Shown: positions 46,838 to 55,362 of the stretch, piece after piece
How positions within the stretch are numbered: the stretch's first letter is position 1
How the letters are laid out: each line of letters begins with the position of its first letter
Source of the DNA: an uncultured Dehalococcoidia bacterium
GTDB lineage: Bacteria > Chloroflexota > Dehalococcoidia > Lucifugimonadales > JADFKI01
NCBI GenBank assembly: GCA_958295865.1
Contig: CATQHF010000001.1
Location: forward strand, 248,001 to 312,000
Direction: 5' to 3'
Length of the DNA stretch: 64,000 bases
Position numbers and translations under genes: made by a program
Notes under the pieces: generated by a model
Database searches by the model: none
The model's input: the letters and a program-made list of their open reading frames with translations, nothing else
Told to the model about the DNA's origin: nothing

Positions 46838-48052
46838 ATGCGAAAAATCGATCTGCAAGAGTATCAAGATAGTAAGCCGTATGCGCTGTCGGTAGATGAG
46901 CGCGGAGTTTTATCGTCCAAAGACTTGTCGCTGGCAATCACGCCCGCTCCCGGCACCGATGAGTATATCTTGAAGCCCGACTCCATCGTCGGCGCAATGG
47001 AAATCGACGACCTGTCGATTCTGATACAGCCAAAAATTAGCATTCCGAAGTTGCTGTCGCTGGCGTGCTACGCTATGGGCGTGTACAAATCCCAGGGCAT
47101 GCGGCAGTTCGACTTCAAGGAAGAAGAAACGCTACCCGATACGCTCGCACTCGCGCTTTCAGCCGCCGCGCGGCGGGCGTTCTCGCGCGGGTTGCTGCAC
47201 GGATACCTCACAAGGGAAGAAGCGCTTCACACCGTTCGCGGCCGCATCAGGTTCGACGAGCAGATAAGGCATAGGTTCGGCATGCCTTTGCCGGTTGAAG
47301 TGCGGTACGACGAATTCACCGACGACATCTTGGCTAACCGCTTGGTGAAGGCGGCGACCGTGCGGCTTGGAGCGATGCGACTGAGGTCCCGAGATGCGCG
47401 CAGTGGGCTTGGATGGATAGCGGCTATGCTCGACGGCGTATCACTGACCGAGTTTGCGCCAAACGATGTGCCGAAGGTCCCGTTCGACCGCATCAACGAA
47501 CACTATCAGGGCGTCGTCGGGCTGTCGCGGCTTATCCTGCAACACAGCGCGTTTGAGGCTGGTAGGGGGCAGATCAGAGCGACTGGCTTTCTGATGGACA
47601 TGAACGCTGTCTTCCAAAAATTCGTGACGCAGGCGTTGCGCGATACGCTTGGGTTGTCTGAGAATGTGTTTCTCGAAAAGCGCATTCCAAGTCTCGATGT
47701 ACAGGATAAGGTGGGTTTGAGACCGGACTTGACATGGTGGGACGGCGGCGTCTGCATCTTCGTGGGCGATGCCAAGTACAAGAAAATCGCCGGCGAAAGC
47801 GTTCCCAACGCTGACCTATATCAGTTGCTCGCTTACACGACCGCGCTCGACCTACCCGGCGGGTTGCTCATCTACGCGCAAGGCGAAGCCGATTCGATTG
47901 TCCACACCGTTAGGCATTCCGGCAAGCGCCTGGAGGTTGCCGCGCTTGACCTATCCGGCTCGCTCGATGACATCCTCACTCAAATCAAGATACTGGCAGC
48001 AAAGGTCAAAGCATTGCGCGCTAATGCACAAGCGTTGCGGCGCGCGGCGTGA
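46838..48052 (+). CDS. mcrC: McrC-like nuclease subunit
   Basis: Immediately downstream of mcrB; PDLTWWDGGVCIFVGDAKYKK (PD-(D/E)xK). Confidence 0.9.
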   Translation: MRKIDLQEYQDSKPYALSVDERGVLSSKDLSLAITPAPGTDEYILKPDSIVGAMEIDDLSILIQPKISIPKLLSLACYAMGVYKSQGMRQFDFKEEETLPDTLALALSAAARRAFSRGLLHGYLTREEALHTVRGRIRFDEQIRHRFGMPLPVEVRYDEFTDDILANRLVKAATVRLGAMRLRSRDARSGLGWIAAMLDGVSLTEFAPNDVPKVPFDRINEHYQGVVGLSRLILQHSAFEAGRGQIRATGFLMDMNAVFQKFVTQALRDTLGLSENVFLEKRIPSLDVQDKVGLRPDLTWWDGGVCIFVGDAKYKKIAGESVPNADLYQLLAYTTALDLPGGLLIYAQGEADSIVHTVRHSGKRLEVAALDLSGSLDDILTQIKILAAKVKALRANAQALRRAA

Positions 48053-48156
48053 ATGATGCCACATAACCTTGCCATCCCCGCCGTATGCCCTTATCATCAA
48101 TATGCGGGACTTGCCACCATTGTGCTGATATGGTGGCGAGCCTGCAATTCGGCAGT

Positions 48157-48231
48157 CGGGGTGTAGCGCAGCGGGAGCGCGCCTGCTTTGGGAGCAGGAG
48201 GTCGCCGGTTCAATCCCGGCCACCCCGACCA
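48157..48231 (+). tRNA. tRNA-Pro (anticodon TGG), CCA encoded
   Basis: CGGGGTG...CACCCCG acceptor; CCTGC-TTTGGGA-GCAGG anticodon arm; GGTTCAATCC T arm. Confidence 0.95.
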
Positions 48232-48274
48232 CAACCTCGCCATCCTGCCACTTCCCCCCCAAGGAGGCTTGCCC

Positions 48275-49366
48275 GTGACCCGCATCGACCGGCAGACGCG
48301 CCGCCGCTCCATGCGCCTTGGGCTTACCGCGCTCGACGAAGACCGCGCCTGCCCCGGCTATGTGCTGTACACTCCCCTGTTCGGCGCGGGCGAGCCGCTG
48401 CTCATAGACCTGCGCGGCAATCTGATTCACAGGTGGCGGATGCCGTATCCGCCCGCCTTTTCGGGCTACCTGCTGCCCGACGGCAACCTGTTCTACGGCG
48501 GCAGGCCCCCGGCGGACGAAACGACCGCCGCGCCCTTTCCTCTGTGGCAAATCTTGAGGGGCGGCGCGATGCTCATCGCCGACTGGCAGGGCAATGTGCT
48601 CTGGGAACACCGCGATGAGTGGCATCACCACGACGCCCGCCGCACCGAGTCCGACGGCGCGATCTACCTCGGGCTTTGCCGCGTGCCTGCCGACATTGCC
48701 GCGCAGGTCAAGGGCGGCATCCCCGCCGACGGCGATATATGGGCAGACGAGATTGTGGAAGTGGACGCCGACGGCAACCGCCTGTGGACATGGCGCGCGC
48801 ACGAGCATCTCGACTTGGAGACGGATGTCCTCACCTTCAACGACCCGCGCGAGAACTGGACGCATGGCAACGCCGTCGTGCCGCTCCCCGACGACCGCGT
48901 GATGGTCAGCTTCCGGAGCATATCCACCGTGGGCATCATCGACAAGGCGACCGGAGATTTCGTCTGGAAGCTCGGCCCTGATGTGCTGGCGCAGCAGCAC
49001 GACCCCTCGATGCTGCCCAACGGCAATGTGCTAATCTTCGACAACGGCGCGCACAGGCGCGACACACCCTTCAACTACTCGCGCGTCATCGAAGTCGATC
49101 CCGCGTCCAACGAAATCGTCTGGGAATATCAGGACACCCCATCCCTCAACTTCTTCAGCAACATCCTCTCCGGCGCGCGTCGCCTGCCCAACGGCAACAC
49201 CCTAATCGTTGAGGGCTTCTTCGGGCGCATGTTCCAAGTAACCCCCGAGGGCGAAGTAGTCTGGGAATACATCAGCCCGCACTTCGCGGCAAGCGGCTTC
49301 TACGGCGAGGTCAACGCCGTCTTCCGCGTGGAACACTACATGCCCGGCGAAATCCCCCACCTGTAA
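48275..49366 (+). CDS. Arylsulfotransferase (ASST)-like beta-propeller protein
   Basis: GTG start after aaggagg; YVLYTPLFGAGEPLLIDLRGNLIHRW...EVDADGNRLWTWRAHEHLD...HDPSMLPNGNVLIFDNG. Confidence 0.8.
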   Translation: MTRIDRQTRRRSMRLGLTALDEDRACPGYVLYTPLFGAGEPLLIDLRGNLIHRWRMPYPPAFSGYLLPDGNLFYGGRPPADETTAAPFPLWQILRGGAMLIADWQGNVLWEHRDEWHHHDARRTESDGAIYLGLCRVPADIAAQVKGGIPADGDIWADEIVEVDADGNRLWTWRAHEHLDLETDVLTFNDPRENWTHGNAVVPLPDDRVMVSFRSISTVGIIDKATGDFVWKLGPDVLAQQHDPSMLPNGNVLIFDNGAHRRDTPFNYSRVIEVDPASNEIVWEYQDTPSLNFFSNILSGARRLPNGNTLIVEGFFGRMFQVTPEGEVVWEYISPHFAASGFYGEVNAVFRVEHYMPGEIPHL

Positions 49367-49391
49367 GCGGGCCAACGAGATGCCATGTACA

Positions 49392-51500
49392 TCACCCGTC
49401 CGGCGCATGCACGAATCTGCCCCTCTTCTCCCACAGGTCGACGCCGTGCAGACGCAGCGTTACGCTGGCGCCCTGCTTGATGGCGTCAGGCAGGCGCGCG
49501 CGCACTCGGAACGGGTAGTCCGCCAGCTCCAGCATCGCCGAGCGGCGCGGCTGGTTCTCCAGCACGATCGCCTTGAACAGCGATGCGTCGCCGCAGGCGT
49601 CCTCGTCGCCGGCCTCATCCGACGCTCGCTTCATCCTAAGCTCAAAGAACTTCAGCAGCCAGTAGCGTCGCCGCTCGTCCTCCAGCTTGCCCATCGCGCG
49701 CAACTGCACATCCGCTCGCGCCGCCACGCTTGCCACCTCATCGACGCCGTACAGCGGCTCGCCCGCGCTGAGGTAATGCGCTATCTGGCGCTGCATGACC
49801 ATGTCCGGGTAACGGCGCAGCGGCGATGTCGCCTGTATGTACGCCGACACGCCCAGCCCGCCATGCGGAGCGGGCGCGGCGCTTGTGTCCGCCGGAGCGA
49901 AGCGGCGTATCGTCAGATACCGGCGCAGCGGCCCGTCGCCGATGTCCACGCCCGGCGGCAGCCCCGCGCCGAGGTCGCTGATGTCGGGCGCGGGCTGTGA
50001 GCGATACGCAGCGGGGATGTCGTTGTCGCGGCAGAACGCCGCCAGCAGCGAGTTGCACAGCACCATGCACTCCGTAACCATCTGGCGCGCCGGCGTCGTG
50101 CGCTCCGCGACCTTCACCCGCACATCGTCGGGCGACGCCACCTTGATGAGCAGCTCTGGCCTGTCTATGTTCACCGCGCCCGCTTCTTCTCGCTTTCGCA
50201 TCAACGCCTGCGCCAGCGCATGCATGCTTGCCAGCATATCGCTGTGGGCGTGGCTTGCGCCGGCATTGGCAATCATAGCGTCCGCATCGTCATACGACAG
50301 CGCGGCGTCGCTGACGATGACCGACGGCTTGACCTCGTAGCGCAGAACCTCGCCGTCCGCGCCAATGTCCACAAGCAGGCTCAGCGCCGCGCGCCGCTTG
50401 CCCGCCTCCAGGCTGCCCTTGGCATGCGACACCGCGATGGGCAGCATCGGTATCTTGCGGTCGGGGATGTACAGGCTCGCCATGCGCCTGCTTGCCTCGT
50501 CGTCGAGGACGCTGTTCTGCGGAATGAGCGCGCCCGCGTCCGTGATGTGAATGCCCAGCCGATAGACGGGCGCATCGCCGCCTATGGCATCGAGCGCCTC
50601 AAGCGACAGCGCGTCATCCCTGTCCTCGGTGTCGGCGTCATCTATGGTAACGGTGGGCAAGGCTGTCAAGTCCGTTCGCTTGGCGTCCGCGAGCAGTTCG
50701 GCATCGCTGATAGACGCGGCAGCGGCAAGCGCATCCTCTGAGAACGCCTCCGCTATGCCCTCGCGTACCAGTTCCAGCGGCTCATCTGCGGCAAGCTCAC
50801 CGCAGGCAGCGAGCAGCTCGAACGCGAGGCGCTGCAAGTCGCTCGTCTTGCGCTTCATCTTGTTCAGCAGCGCCTTGACCAGCGAACTGCGCGTGTAGTC
50901 GTCCCCGAACGCCGCATAGTCGCGGACGCTCTCCATGAGCATCTTTTGGTGCGGCGTGAGCGCGGGCGGCAAATTGCCGCTTTCAAGGCATGCCGCGAGT
51001 TCGTTGGCTTCTGATGCTTGCTGCGCCTGTCGCCGTCGGCGCGCCAGCGTCTCCTCGACGGCTGACGGCGCGCGCGGCGTGTAGCCTGCCTTGCCGTCCT
51101 CGAAGTACAGCGAATCCCGGTCGAGACGCAGCAGCAGCGCGACCCGCTCCGCCGCGCTCGCCGACGCGCCCCAGTACAGTTCGGCGAGGTCGTCGAACGA
51201 TAGCGCAGTCCGCTCATCGCTCACCACATCCCAGAGTTCGGCGATGTCCACCTTCGCGGCGATTGCCTCGCTCTGCTTGCGGAACTCCGCTACCTCGTCA
51301 TCGCCATCGACGAACATCCGCGTGGTCAGTATGACGCGCTCGGACGGCAGGCGCGCCTGCTTCTTGCGCCGCACGGCAACGCGCACCCGCGAGGCGTCCG
51401 CATCGACCACCCTTGCGATGGTAACGCCCCCGCTCATCCGCGCCGCCACAAGTTCCCCCGGCTTCATCATCCCGTCACCTGCCATGTCTATCCTGCCCAT
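49392..51500 (-). CDS. RNB domain ribonuclease (RNase II/R family)
   Basis: LPTVTIDDADTEDRDDALSLEALDAIGGDAPVYRLGIHITDAGALIPQNSVLDDEASRRMASLYIPDRKIPMLP; SPLRRYPDMVMQRQIAHYL. Confidence 0.92.
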   Translation of the reverse strand: MGRIDMAGDGMMKPGELVAARMSGGVTIARVVDADASRVRVAVRRKKQARLPSERVILTTRMFVDGDDEVAEFRKQSEAIAAKVDIAELWDVVSDERTALSFDDLAELYWGASASAAERVALLLRLDRDSLYFEDGKAGYTPRAPSAVEETLARRRRQAQQASEANELAACLESGNLPPALTPHQKMLMESVRDYAAFGDDYTRSSLVKALLNKMKRKTSDLQRLAFELLAACGELAADEPLELVREGIAEAFSEDALAAAASISDAELLADAKRTDLTALPTVTIDDADTEDRDDALSLEALDAIGGDAPVYRLGIHITDAGALIPQNSVLDDEASRRMASLYIPDRKIPMLPIAVSHAKGSLEAGKRRAALSLLVDIGADGEVLRYEVKPSVIVSDAALSYDDADAMIANAGASHAHSDMLASMHALAQALMRKREEAGAVNIDRPELLIKVASPDDVRVKVAERTTPARQMVTECMVLCNSLLAAFCRDNDIPAAYRSQPAPDISDLGAGLPPGVDIGDGPLRRYLTIRRFAPADTSAAPAPHGGLGVSAYIQATSPLRRYPDMVMQRQIAHYLSAGEPLYGVDEVASVAARADVQLRAMGKLEDERRRYWLLKFFELRMKRASDEAGDEDACGDASLFKAIVLENQPRRSAMLELADYPFRVRARLPDAIKQGASVTLRLHGVDLWEKRGRFVHAPDG

Positions 51501-51505
51501 TTACC

Positions 51506-51600
51506 CGTCATTCCTGCGAAAGAACGTCACCCCTGCGGAAGCAGGGGCAGGAATCCAGCGCTTTGAATAGCCTGAAATATGCGAAAGCGACTACATTCTG
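51506..51600. repeat. Dispersed hairpin repeat family C
   Basis: cgtcattcctgcgaaagaacgtcacccctgcggaagcaggggcaggaatccagcgctttgaatagcctgaaatatgcgaaagcgactacattctg. Confidence 0.85.
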
Positions 51601-51668
51601 ATGTTCTGGCTTCCCGTTTTCACGGGAATAACACAAATGCCCCTACACTCAAGCGATGTAAGTTCGCC

Positions 51669-52751
51669 CTAATCCAAGTCCGCCAACTTCGGCAGCACTT
51701 CCTCTTTCAGCAGCGTCATGGAGCGAGTCCACTTGTCCTTGGGCTGCCACTCGTGCCCCATCGCCAGCAGCACGCCGAACCCGCCGACCTGCTCATAGAT
51801 ATGGCGAATAGTGTCCGCTACCTCGTCAGGACTGCCCACTATCCAGATGTTATCCAGCAGGTACTCCGGCGTAACCTCTTCGTCCGGCATATCCGGGTCG
51901 GTCTTCATCAGCCCAAGCTGCCCCATGTGCGACAGCAGCGGCTTGAAGTAGCGGTTGAAGTCGCGCGCGAACACGCCTTCCAGCATATCCTTGCGCGCTT
52001 GTTCAGTCGTGTCGGCGACATACACCTCGCGCGCGATGCGCCAGCTGCTTCGGTCGGCGGTGCGCCCCGAACGCTCCGCGCCCTCGCTCACGCTGTCCCA
52101 ATGCGTCGCCAGCTGATGCACAGGCACGAGGTTGATGCTCATCGGAATCCAGCCGCGCTCGCCCGCCAGATACAGCGTCTCGGACTTGGGCGACACGCCC
52201 GCAACGCCGATGGGCGGGTGCGGCATCTGATACGGCTTCAGGTGGAACGCCAGCCCGACTTCTTCCACAGGCTCCGGTATCGTGAACCGCCAGAACTTGT
52301 GCTCATAGACGCCCGGCTTCGGGTCGTTCCATATCTTCAAGATGACCTCGACCGAGTCGCGCGCCATCCCGCGATGCTCGCCCGACTCCGGATCGAAGCC
52401 GAACACGGTGAAATCACCCACGAAGCCGCCGGAGCCGACGCCCCACATGAACCGCCCTTGCGCCATCTGGTCGAGCTGTGCGATGCGGTGGGCAATCATA
52501 AACGGGTTGTGGTTGGGCATGCAAGTAACGCCCGTGCCCAGCCGTATGTTCTTCGTCTTGCCCAGCGCGTTGGCAATGAACAAGTCGGGCGCGGGTATAT
52601 TCTCCCAGACCGAGGTGAAATGCTCGCCTATCCAAGCCTCGCTGTATCCCAGCTCATCCAGCGTAACAAGCTGCTCCAGGTCATCCTCCAGCGTCTGCGC
52701 GACATTTGAGCCGGGCGGATGCAGCGGCATAGTAAAGTAGCCAAGTTCCAT
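51669..52751 (-). CDS. LLM class flavin-dependent oxidoreductase
   Basis: MELGYFTMPLHPPGSNVAQTLEDDLEQLVTLDELGYSEAWIGEHFT; RLGTGVTCMPNHNPFMIAHRIAQLDQMAQGRFMWGVGSGG. Confidence 0.93.
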   Translation of the reverse strand: MELGYFTMPLHPPGSNVAQTLEDDLEQLVTLDELGYSEAWIGEHFTSVWENIPAPDLFIANALGKTKNIRLGTGVTCMPNHNPFMIAHRIAQLDQMAQGRFMWGVGSGGFVGDFTVFGFDPESGEHRGMARDSVEVILKIWNDPKPGVYEHKFWRFTIPEPVEEVGLAFHLKPYQMPHPPIGVAGVSPKSETLYLAGERGWIPMSINLVPVHQLATHWDSVSEGAERSGRTADRSSWRIAREVYVADTTEQARKDMLEGVFARDFNRYFKPLLSHMGQLGLMKTDPDMPDEEVTPEYLLDNIWIVGSPDEVADTIRHIYEQVGGFGVLLAMGHEWQPKDKWTRSMTLLKEEVLPKLADLD

Positions 52752-52871
52752 AGCCAAGACCTCCAGTGTTCGTGCGCGGGTGGTGCAAGCAAGTATATGG
52801 CAACAAGCCCAACCGCACAACGGGGGCTGCGACGCCCGCAGCCCCGACAATTGCATTGATAGTCCAACGCC

Positions 52872-52918
52872 CTGAGTATTCCACGCCATCCTCTATACAG
52901 ATGGCGTGGAATACTCAG
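52872..52918. repeat. Perfect 19 bp inverted repeat with 9 nt loop
   Basis: ctgagtattccacgccatc - ctctataca - gatggcgtggaatactcag. Confidence 0.95.
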
Positions 52919-53056
52919 AACAGGATGCGGCAAGCGCATATACGCTCAAATACACCCCAGTCCCGCAAAACGGGAGAAAGGAGATATGGCACTCAGAGAC
53001 TTCGCGGTTGTCAATCGTGGCAATCGCCGTTAATATAGTGGAACAAGGAGAATGTT

Positions 53057-53410
53057 ATGGGAATCGATGTCGGAACTGCGTTAACGATAGTCGCCATTAT
53101 AGTATCTATAATGGGCAGTACATGGTGGCTAGACAAAAGGAATCGGGAAGCCTTGTCAGAGTTGAAGACTAACGTGGCAGATAACAGCAAACGGCTGAAC
53201 GAAGTCGAGAGGATACAGTCTGAAATCCTAACTCTTACCAAAGGTTACAACGAGCGCTTTGACCGCCAAGAGGAAAGTTCCGAAAAACGCTTCGACAGAC
53301 TGGATGCGCTCCAACGAGACTTGTTTGGAGAAATGAATAAGCTCAAGGGCAGCGTTGATGTGATCGTAAAAGTATTCACACAAAGACACACGAAGGATGA
53401 TGCTGCGTAA
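53057..53410 (+). CDS. Small membrane-anchored coiled-coil protein
   Basis: N-terminal TM TALTIVAIIVSIMGSTWW, then heptad-rich SELKTNVADNSKRLNEVERIQSEIL. Confidence 0.6.
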   Translation: MGIDVGTALTIVAIIVSIMGSTWWLDKRNREALSELKTNVADNSKRLNEVERIQSEILTLTKGYNERFDRQEESSEKRFDRLDALQRDLFGEMNKLKGSVDVIVKVFTQRHTKDDAA

Positions 53411-53473
53411 TAGACCCCCTGTTATTCCAATATCAGCGCAGCGCACCCTCCCTGCTATTCCGCGCGCGCCCTC

Positions 53474-53563
53474 CCCTGTCATTCCGAACGGAGTGAGGAA
53501 TCAAAAATCCCCGCCACCAACACGCCTGATATGGCAAGGATTTTAGCCCCCGTTCAATGTGAA
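53474..53563. repeat. MITE-like dispersed repeat (family A)
   Basis: ccctgtcattccgaacggagtgaggaatcaaaaatccccgccaccaacacgcctgatatggcaaggattttag; matches the reverse complement of 14671-14775. Confidence 0.75.
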
Positions 53564-53643
53564 CAACTGAAAGACCCTGCTGAACTCGACAAGTGCGCCG
53601 CCGCCGCGCCATCTGTGCTATATTAGCGCAGAGGCATAACCCA

Positions 53644-53988
53644 ATGGCAAAGAATCTGACTTTTGAATACGACAAAGTGGGCGACGCCCTCAGCATATCC
53701 GTTAGCGGCGCGCGCCCTTATGCGGAACAGGATTCCGAACTTCGCTTAGATGAGAACGCATTCGTATGCTTCAATCCGAAAACGGGCGAGGTGGAATATC
53801 TCGAAATCCTGTTCTTCAACGCGCGGCTGGAGAAGCGCGGCGCCATCGAAATAGACCTCACCCCCGACGCCGAGATTATCGCCGCGAACAAGACGCAGCC
53901 CAACGGCAAAGACGCAATCCACGACGATAGGCAGAATGGGCAGGCCTCCGAAAGCGTCAGCCCTGCCCACCTGATTACTGATTGCTGA
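53644..53988 (+). CDS. DUF2283-like protein
   Basis: MAKNLTFEYDKVGDALSISVSGARPYAEQDSELRLDENAFVCFNPKTGEVEYLEILFFNARLE. Confidence 0.65.
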   Translation: MAKNLTFEYDKVGDALSISVSGARPYAEQDSELRLDENAFVCFNPKTGEVEYLEILFFNARLEKRGAIEIDLTPDAEIIAANKTQPNGKDAIHDDRQNGQASESVSPAHLITDC

Positions 53989-53998
53989 CAGCAAACCC

Positions 53999-55054
53999 CT
54001 AGCCGCTCACCATCGGATACACATGGTAGCCGCGCTGCAAGTCCAGCGGAATCTTGTCCTGCGTCCAGGTGTCGCCGCCGTCCGCGCTGGCGAAGAAGTG
54101 CCCGTAGTTCGTGGTGCAGAACACCTTGTCGGGCGCGGCGCGGTCTATCGCCACCTGAAACATGCGCCCAGGCGGCGTGTCGCCGATGTCCAGCCGCTCC
54201 CAGCTCTCGCCCGTATCTCGGCTGCGGAACAGCATGCCCGCTTCCTGCGTGCCTTGTGGCGCGCCGCCGCCCCCCGCGCCCGTGGCGAGGTATATCGTCT
54301 GCGGATCGTCCGGCGCGACCAGCAGCCCGCGGCAGTACGAGCCGCCGGGGAACATCTCGCCAAAGCGGATATGCTCCCAGTTGCGCCCCTTGTTGCGGCT
54401 GCGGAACATCGCCACCTGCGCGATGATGAACACCGTGCCCGGCGCTGCCGCGCTCACCTGAACGCCGTGCAGGTCAACCGTGTGATTGTCCCGATACAGC
54501 CCATCCGTCAGCGAGTCCCACGAAGCGCCGCCGTCCCTGCTGGCGATTAAGCCGCCCACCTCGATTGCGCCATAGATGTCGTCAGGGCTGGACGGGTCCG
54601 CGCACAACCCGATGACGCGCTTGCCCAGCGGCGGCATATATGTCGTAACATCGGGATACTTCACGCGGCTGGTGTCCATCCTTTGCCAAGTCGCGCCGCC
54701 GTCCTCAGAGCGCGCCACCGCGCAAGGCTCATACCCGGCATACAGCACATCGGCATCGTCGGGCGAGAACGCCAGCGACCACACATCGCCCGACGGCGCA
54801 TCCAGCCGCTCCCAATGCTCCCCCCTGTCATCGCTCCGATAAGGCCCATCCTGCGTTCCCGCGAAAATCACCGCCGGGTCGTCGGGATGAATAGCCAGCG
54901 CCCGCACCTGCGGCTCATCCGGCAGCCCCTTCGCAGCGCTCCGCCACTCCGAATCCCCATCCGCCCGCCGCAGCATCCCGCCCGGCCCAATCGCGTCGCC
55001 CTCCCCCGCAAGCCCAACATAGATATGCGTCCGGTGTCCGTTCGTGGTGGTCAT
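53999..55054 (-). CDS. BNR/sortilin-like beta-propeller (glycosyl hydrolase/Ycf48-like) protein
   Basis: Repeated YRSDDRGEHWERL, RSEDGGATWQRM, ASRDGGASWDSL, RSRDTGESWERL Asp-box motifs. Confidence 0.88.
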   Translation of the reverse strand: MTTTNGHRTHIYVGLAGEGDAIGPGGMLRRADGDSEWRSAAKGLPDEPQVRALAIHPDDPAVIFAGTQDGPYRSDDRGEHWERLDAPSGDVWSLAFSPDDADVLYAGYEPCAVARSEDGGATWQRMDTSRVKYPDVTTYMPPLGKRVIGLCADPSSPDDIYGAIEVGGLIASRDGGASWDSLTDGLYRDNHTVDLHGVQVSAAAPGTVFIIAQVAMFRSRNKGRNWEHIRFGEMFPGGSYCRGLLVAPDDPQTIYLATGAGGGGAPQGTQEAGMLFRSRDTGESWERLDIGDTPPGRMFQVAIDRAAPDKVFCTTNYGHFFASADGGDTWTQDKIPLDLQRGYHVYPMVSG

Positions 55055-55092
55055 GGCGCGCTCCCTTCGCTAGAGACTGTGCTTCGTTGAGA

Positions 55093-55121
55093 TTGTAGCA
55101 TAGAAGTGTATGACATATAAT
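55093..55121 (+). promoter_or_regulatory. Putative promoter of the Rad50-like operon
   Basis: TTGTAG-17 bp-TATAAT upstream of 55160. Confidence 0.45.
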
Positions 55122-55159
55122 GTGCGAGGTCAGAACATTTTCTATATCAAGGAATACTT

Positions 55160-55357
55160 ATGAATGAATCAAAATCGCCACAATTTACTGAACTGGTTGA
55201 AAAGCAACTAGATGCGGAAGTTCGAGATCTATGGATCCCAATGGCACAAGAGTTTGACAGGGATGGACCAGAGGCTGCCAAAGTGTATTTGGACAGTGAA
55301 GGACAACGACTCCAAGAACGGGTAAAAGGTCTGCTCGATCAGATTGAAGGGAGTTGA
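55160..55357 (+). CDS. Small acidic hypothetical protein, first gene of the Rad50-like operon
   Basis: MNESKSPQFTELVEKQLDAEVRDLWIPMAQEFDRDGPEAAKVYLDSEGQRLQERVKGLLDQIEGS; ends 5 nt before the next ATG. Confidence 0.6.
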   Translation: MNESKSPQFTELVEKQLDAEVRDLWIPMAQEFDRDGPEAAKVYLDSEGQRLQERVKGLLDQIEGS

Positions 55358-55362
55358 AGTCA

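Noticed and set aside
48085-48618. 177-aa plus-strand ORF
   Set aside because: Runs through tRNA-Pro and then the wrong frame of the ASST-like gene.
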